The notes under the pieces were generated by a model, which ran no database searches, was not told the origin of the DNA, and saw only the letters and a program-made list of their open reading frames with translations. Below, piece after piece: positions 63,506 through 64,000 of a DNA stretch of 64,000 nucleotides (the first letter of the stretch is position 1; every line of letters starts with the position of its first letter). Origin of the DNA: Enchytraeus crypticus (lineage: Eukaryota; Annelida; Clitellata; Enchytraeida; Enchytraeidae); the NCBI GenBank assembly GCA_905160935.1, contig CAJHZI010000647.1, forward strand, positions 870,001 to 934,000, given 5' to 3'. Both the position numbers and the translations under genes were made by a program.

Positions 63506-63565
63506 ACACAATATGTTTGTGAACAGCACTTCAACATAATAAACACTAATTTCATATTTTCCATT
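63402..63565. repeat. fold-back with (TA)n centre
   Basis: Arms of about 65 bp, starting AATGGAAAATATGAAATTAG and closing ATATTGTGTTAC, match exactly in reverse complement around a (TA)n core. No coding content. Confidence 0.9.
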
Positions 63566-63571
63566 ATATAT

Positions 63572-63604
<33 letters not shown>

Positions 63605-63608
<4 letters not shown>

Positions 63609-63735
63609 TCAGGGGCAGGCCGAGATTCGGTATGTTAGATGATTTAAAGACCCACTCATATGTGGAAATGAAGAGGAAGGCGGAAGACAGAGAAGAGTGG
63701 AGGCGTTATGTACCATGGACCTGCCAGTAGGCAGT
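63605..63735 (+). mobile_element. LINE ORF C-terminal fragment
   Basis: Reads RGRPRFGMLDDLKTHSYVEM and AEDREEWRRYVPWTCQ before a stop, a typical end block of LINE reverse-transcriptase ORFs. (TA)n tracts lie on both sides. Confidence 0.68.
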
Positions 63736-63741
63736 GCACTA

Positions 63742-63784
<43 letters not shown>

Positions 63785-64000
63785 TAATGTTAAGTTATTT
63801 ACCAATTAACTAATCAACTAACATGAAACTGAAATTGGGTTTAATTTAAATAATACAAAAATTGAACAATATCAACAATGTTCAGTCAAATTATTCCTAA
63901 CATGCACATGATAGTCTTAATTACCAAGTCGTTTTATACAGTTATGAATAAATAACTTTAAACGGTTGTTCTAGATATAGGAATAGTGGACATCAACAAC

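Overview
The window is a piece of an AT-rich animal genome, almost certainly from an invertebrate. Evidence for this is a set of metazoan genes cut by GT-AG introns (an Atg8/GABARAP protein, an RNPS1-like splicing factor, the Rac/Cdc42 exchange factor beta-PIX, caveolin, and the telomere nuclease Apollo), a eukaryotic tRNA-Ala gene, and a dense load of tRNA-headed SINE-like repeats, LINE fragments, cut-and-paste transposons, minisatellites and long (TA)n tracts. I cannot name the species. All exon joins were deduced by eye from splice sites, reading phase and recalled family sequences.

Layout. 1-3148 is intergenic with old repeats. 3149-6613 (minus) is a complete four-exon Atg8/GABARAP gene of 117 residues. 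A 1.6 kb gap that may hold promoters for both neighbours contains a perfect 27-bp hairpin. 8203-10103 (plus) is a short, divergent RNPS1-like gene. 10104-12967 is repeat-rich intergenic DNA. 12968-36237 (plus) is a complete 17-coding-exon beta-PIX (ARHGEF7) gene of 645 residues. Its introns carry a 19-bp minisatellite, a broken LINE with a SINE nested in it, and a DD37E Tc1-like transposon with an open transposase frame. The PIX stop codon lies in what looks like the first unit of a 700-bp minisatellite. 36960-44200 is intergenic with small minisatellites, tRNA-Ala(UGC) and a non-autonomous hAT element inside a SINE. 44201-46156 is a Chapaev3-like transposon with CACTGG ends and TTA target duplication.

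The most striking structure is an inverted duplication at 46714-58148. Two arms of about 5.3 kb are nearly identical and enclose an 870-bp unique spacer. Each arm carries a whole three-exon caveolin gene (196 residues), so the two genes converge tail to tail and encode the same protein. A retroelement ORF fragment crosses the outer edge of the left arm but stops at the edge of the right arm, so the left arm looks like the source.

59663-62254 (plus) is a two-exon SNM1B/Apollo gene. Its stop codon sits at the start of a dispersed repeat. The window ends in SINEs, a (TA)n-centred fold-back and a LINE tail. The genes are ordinary unlinked cell-biology genes (autophagy, RNA processing, focal-adhesion signalling, caveolae, telomere repair) with no sign of a shared operon-like function. 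The unusual biology lies in the mobile and repetitive DNA around and inside them.
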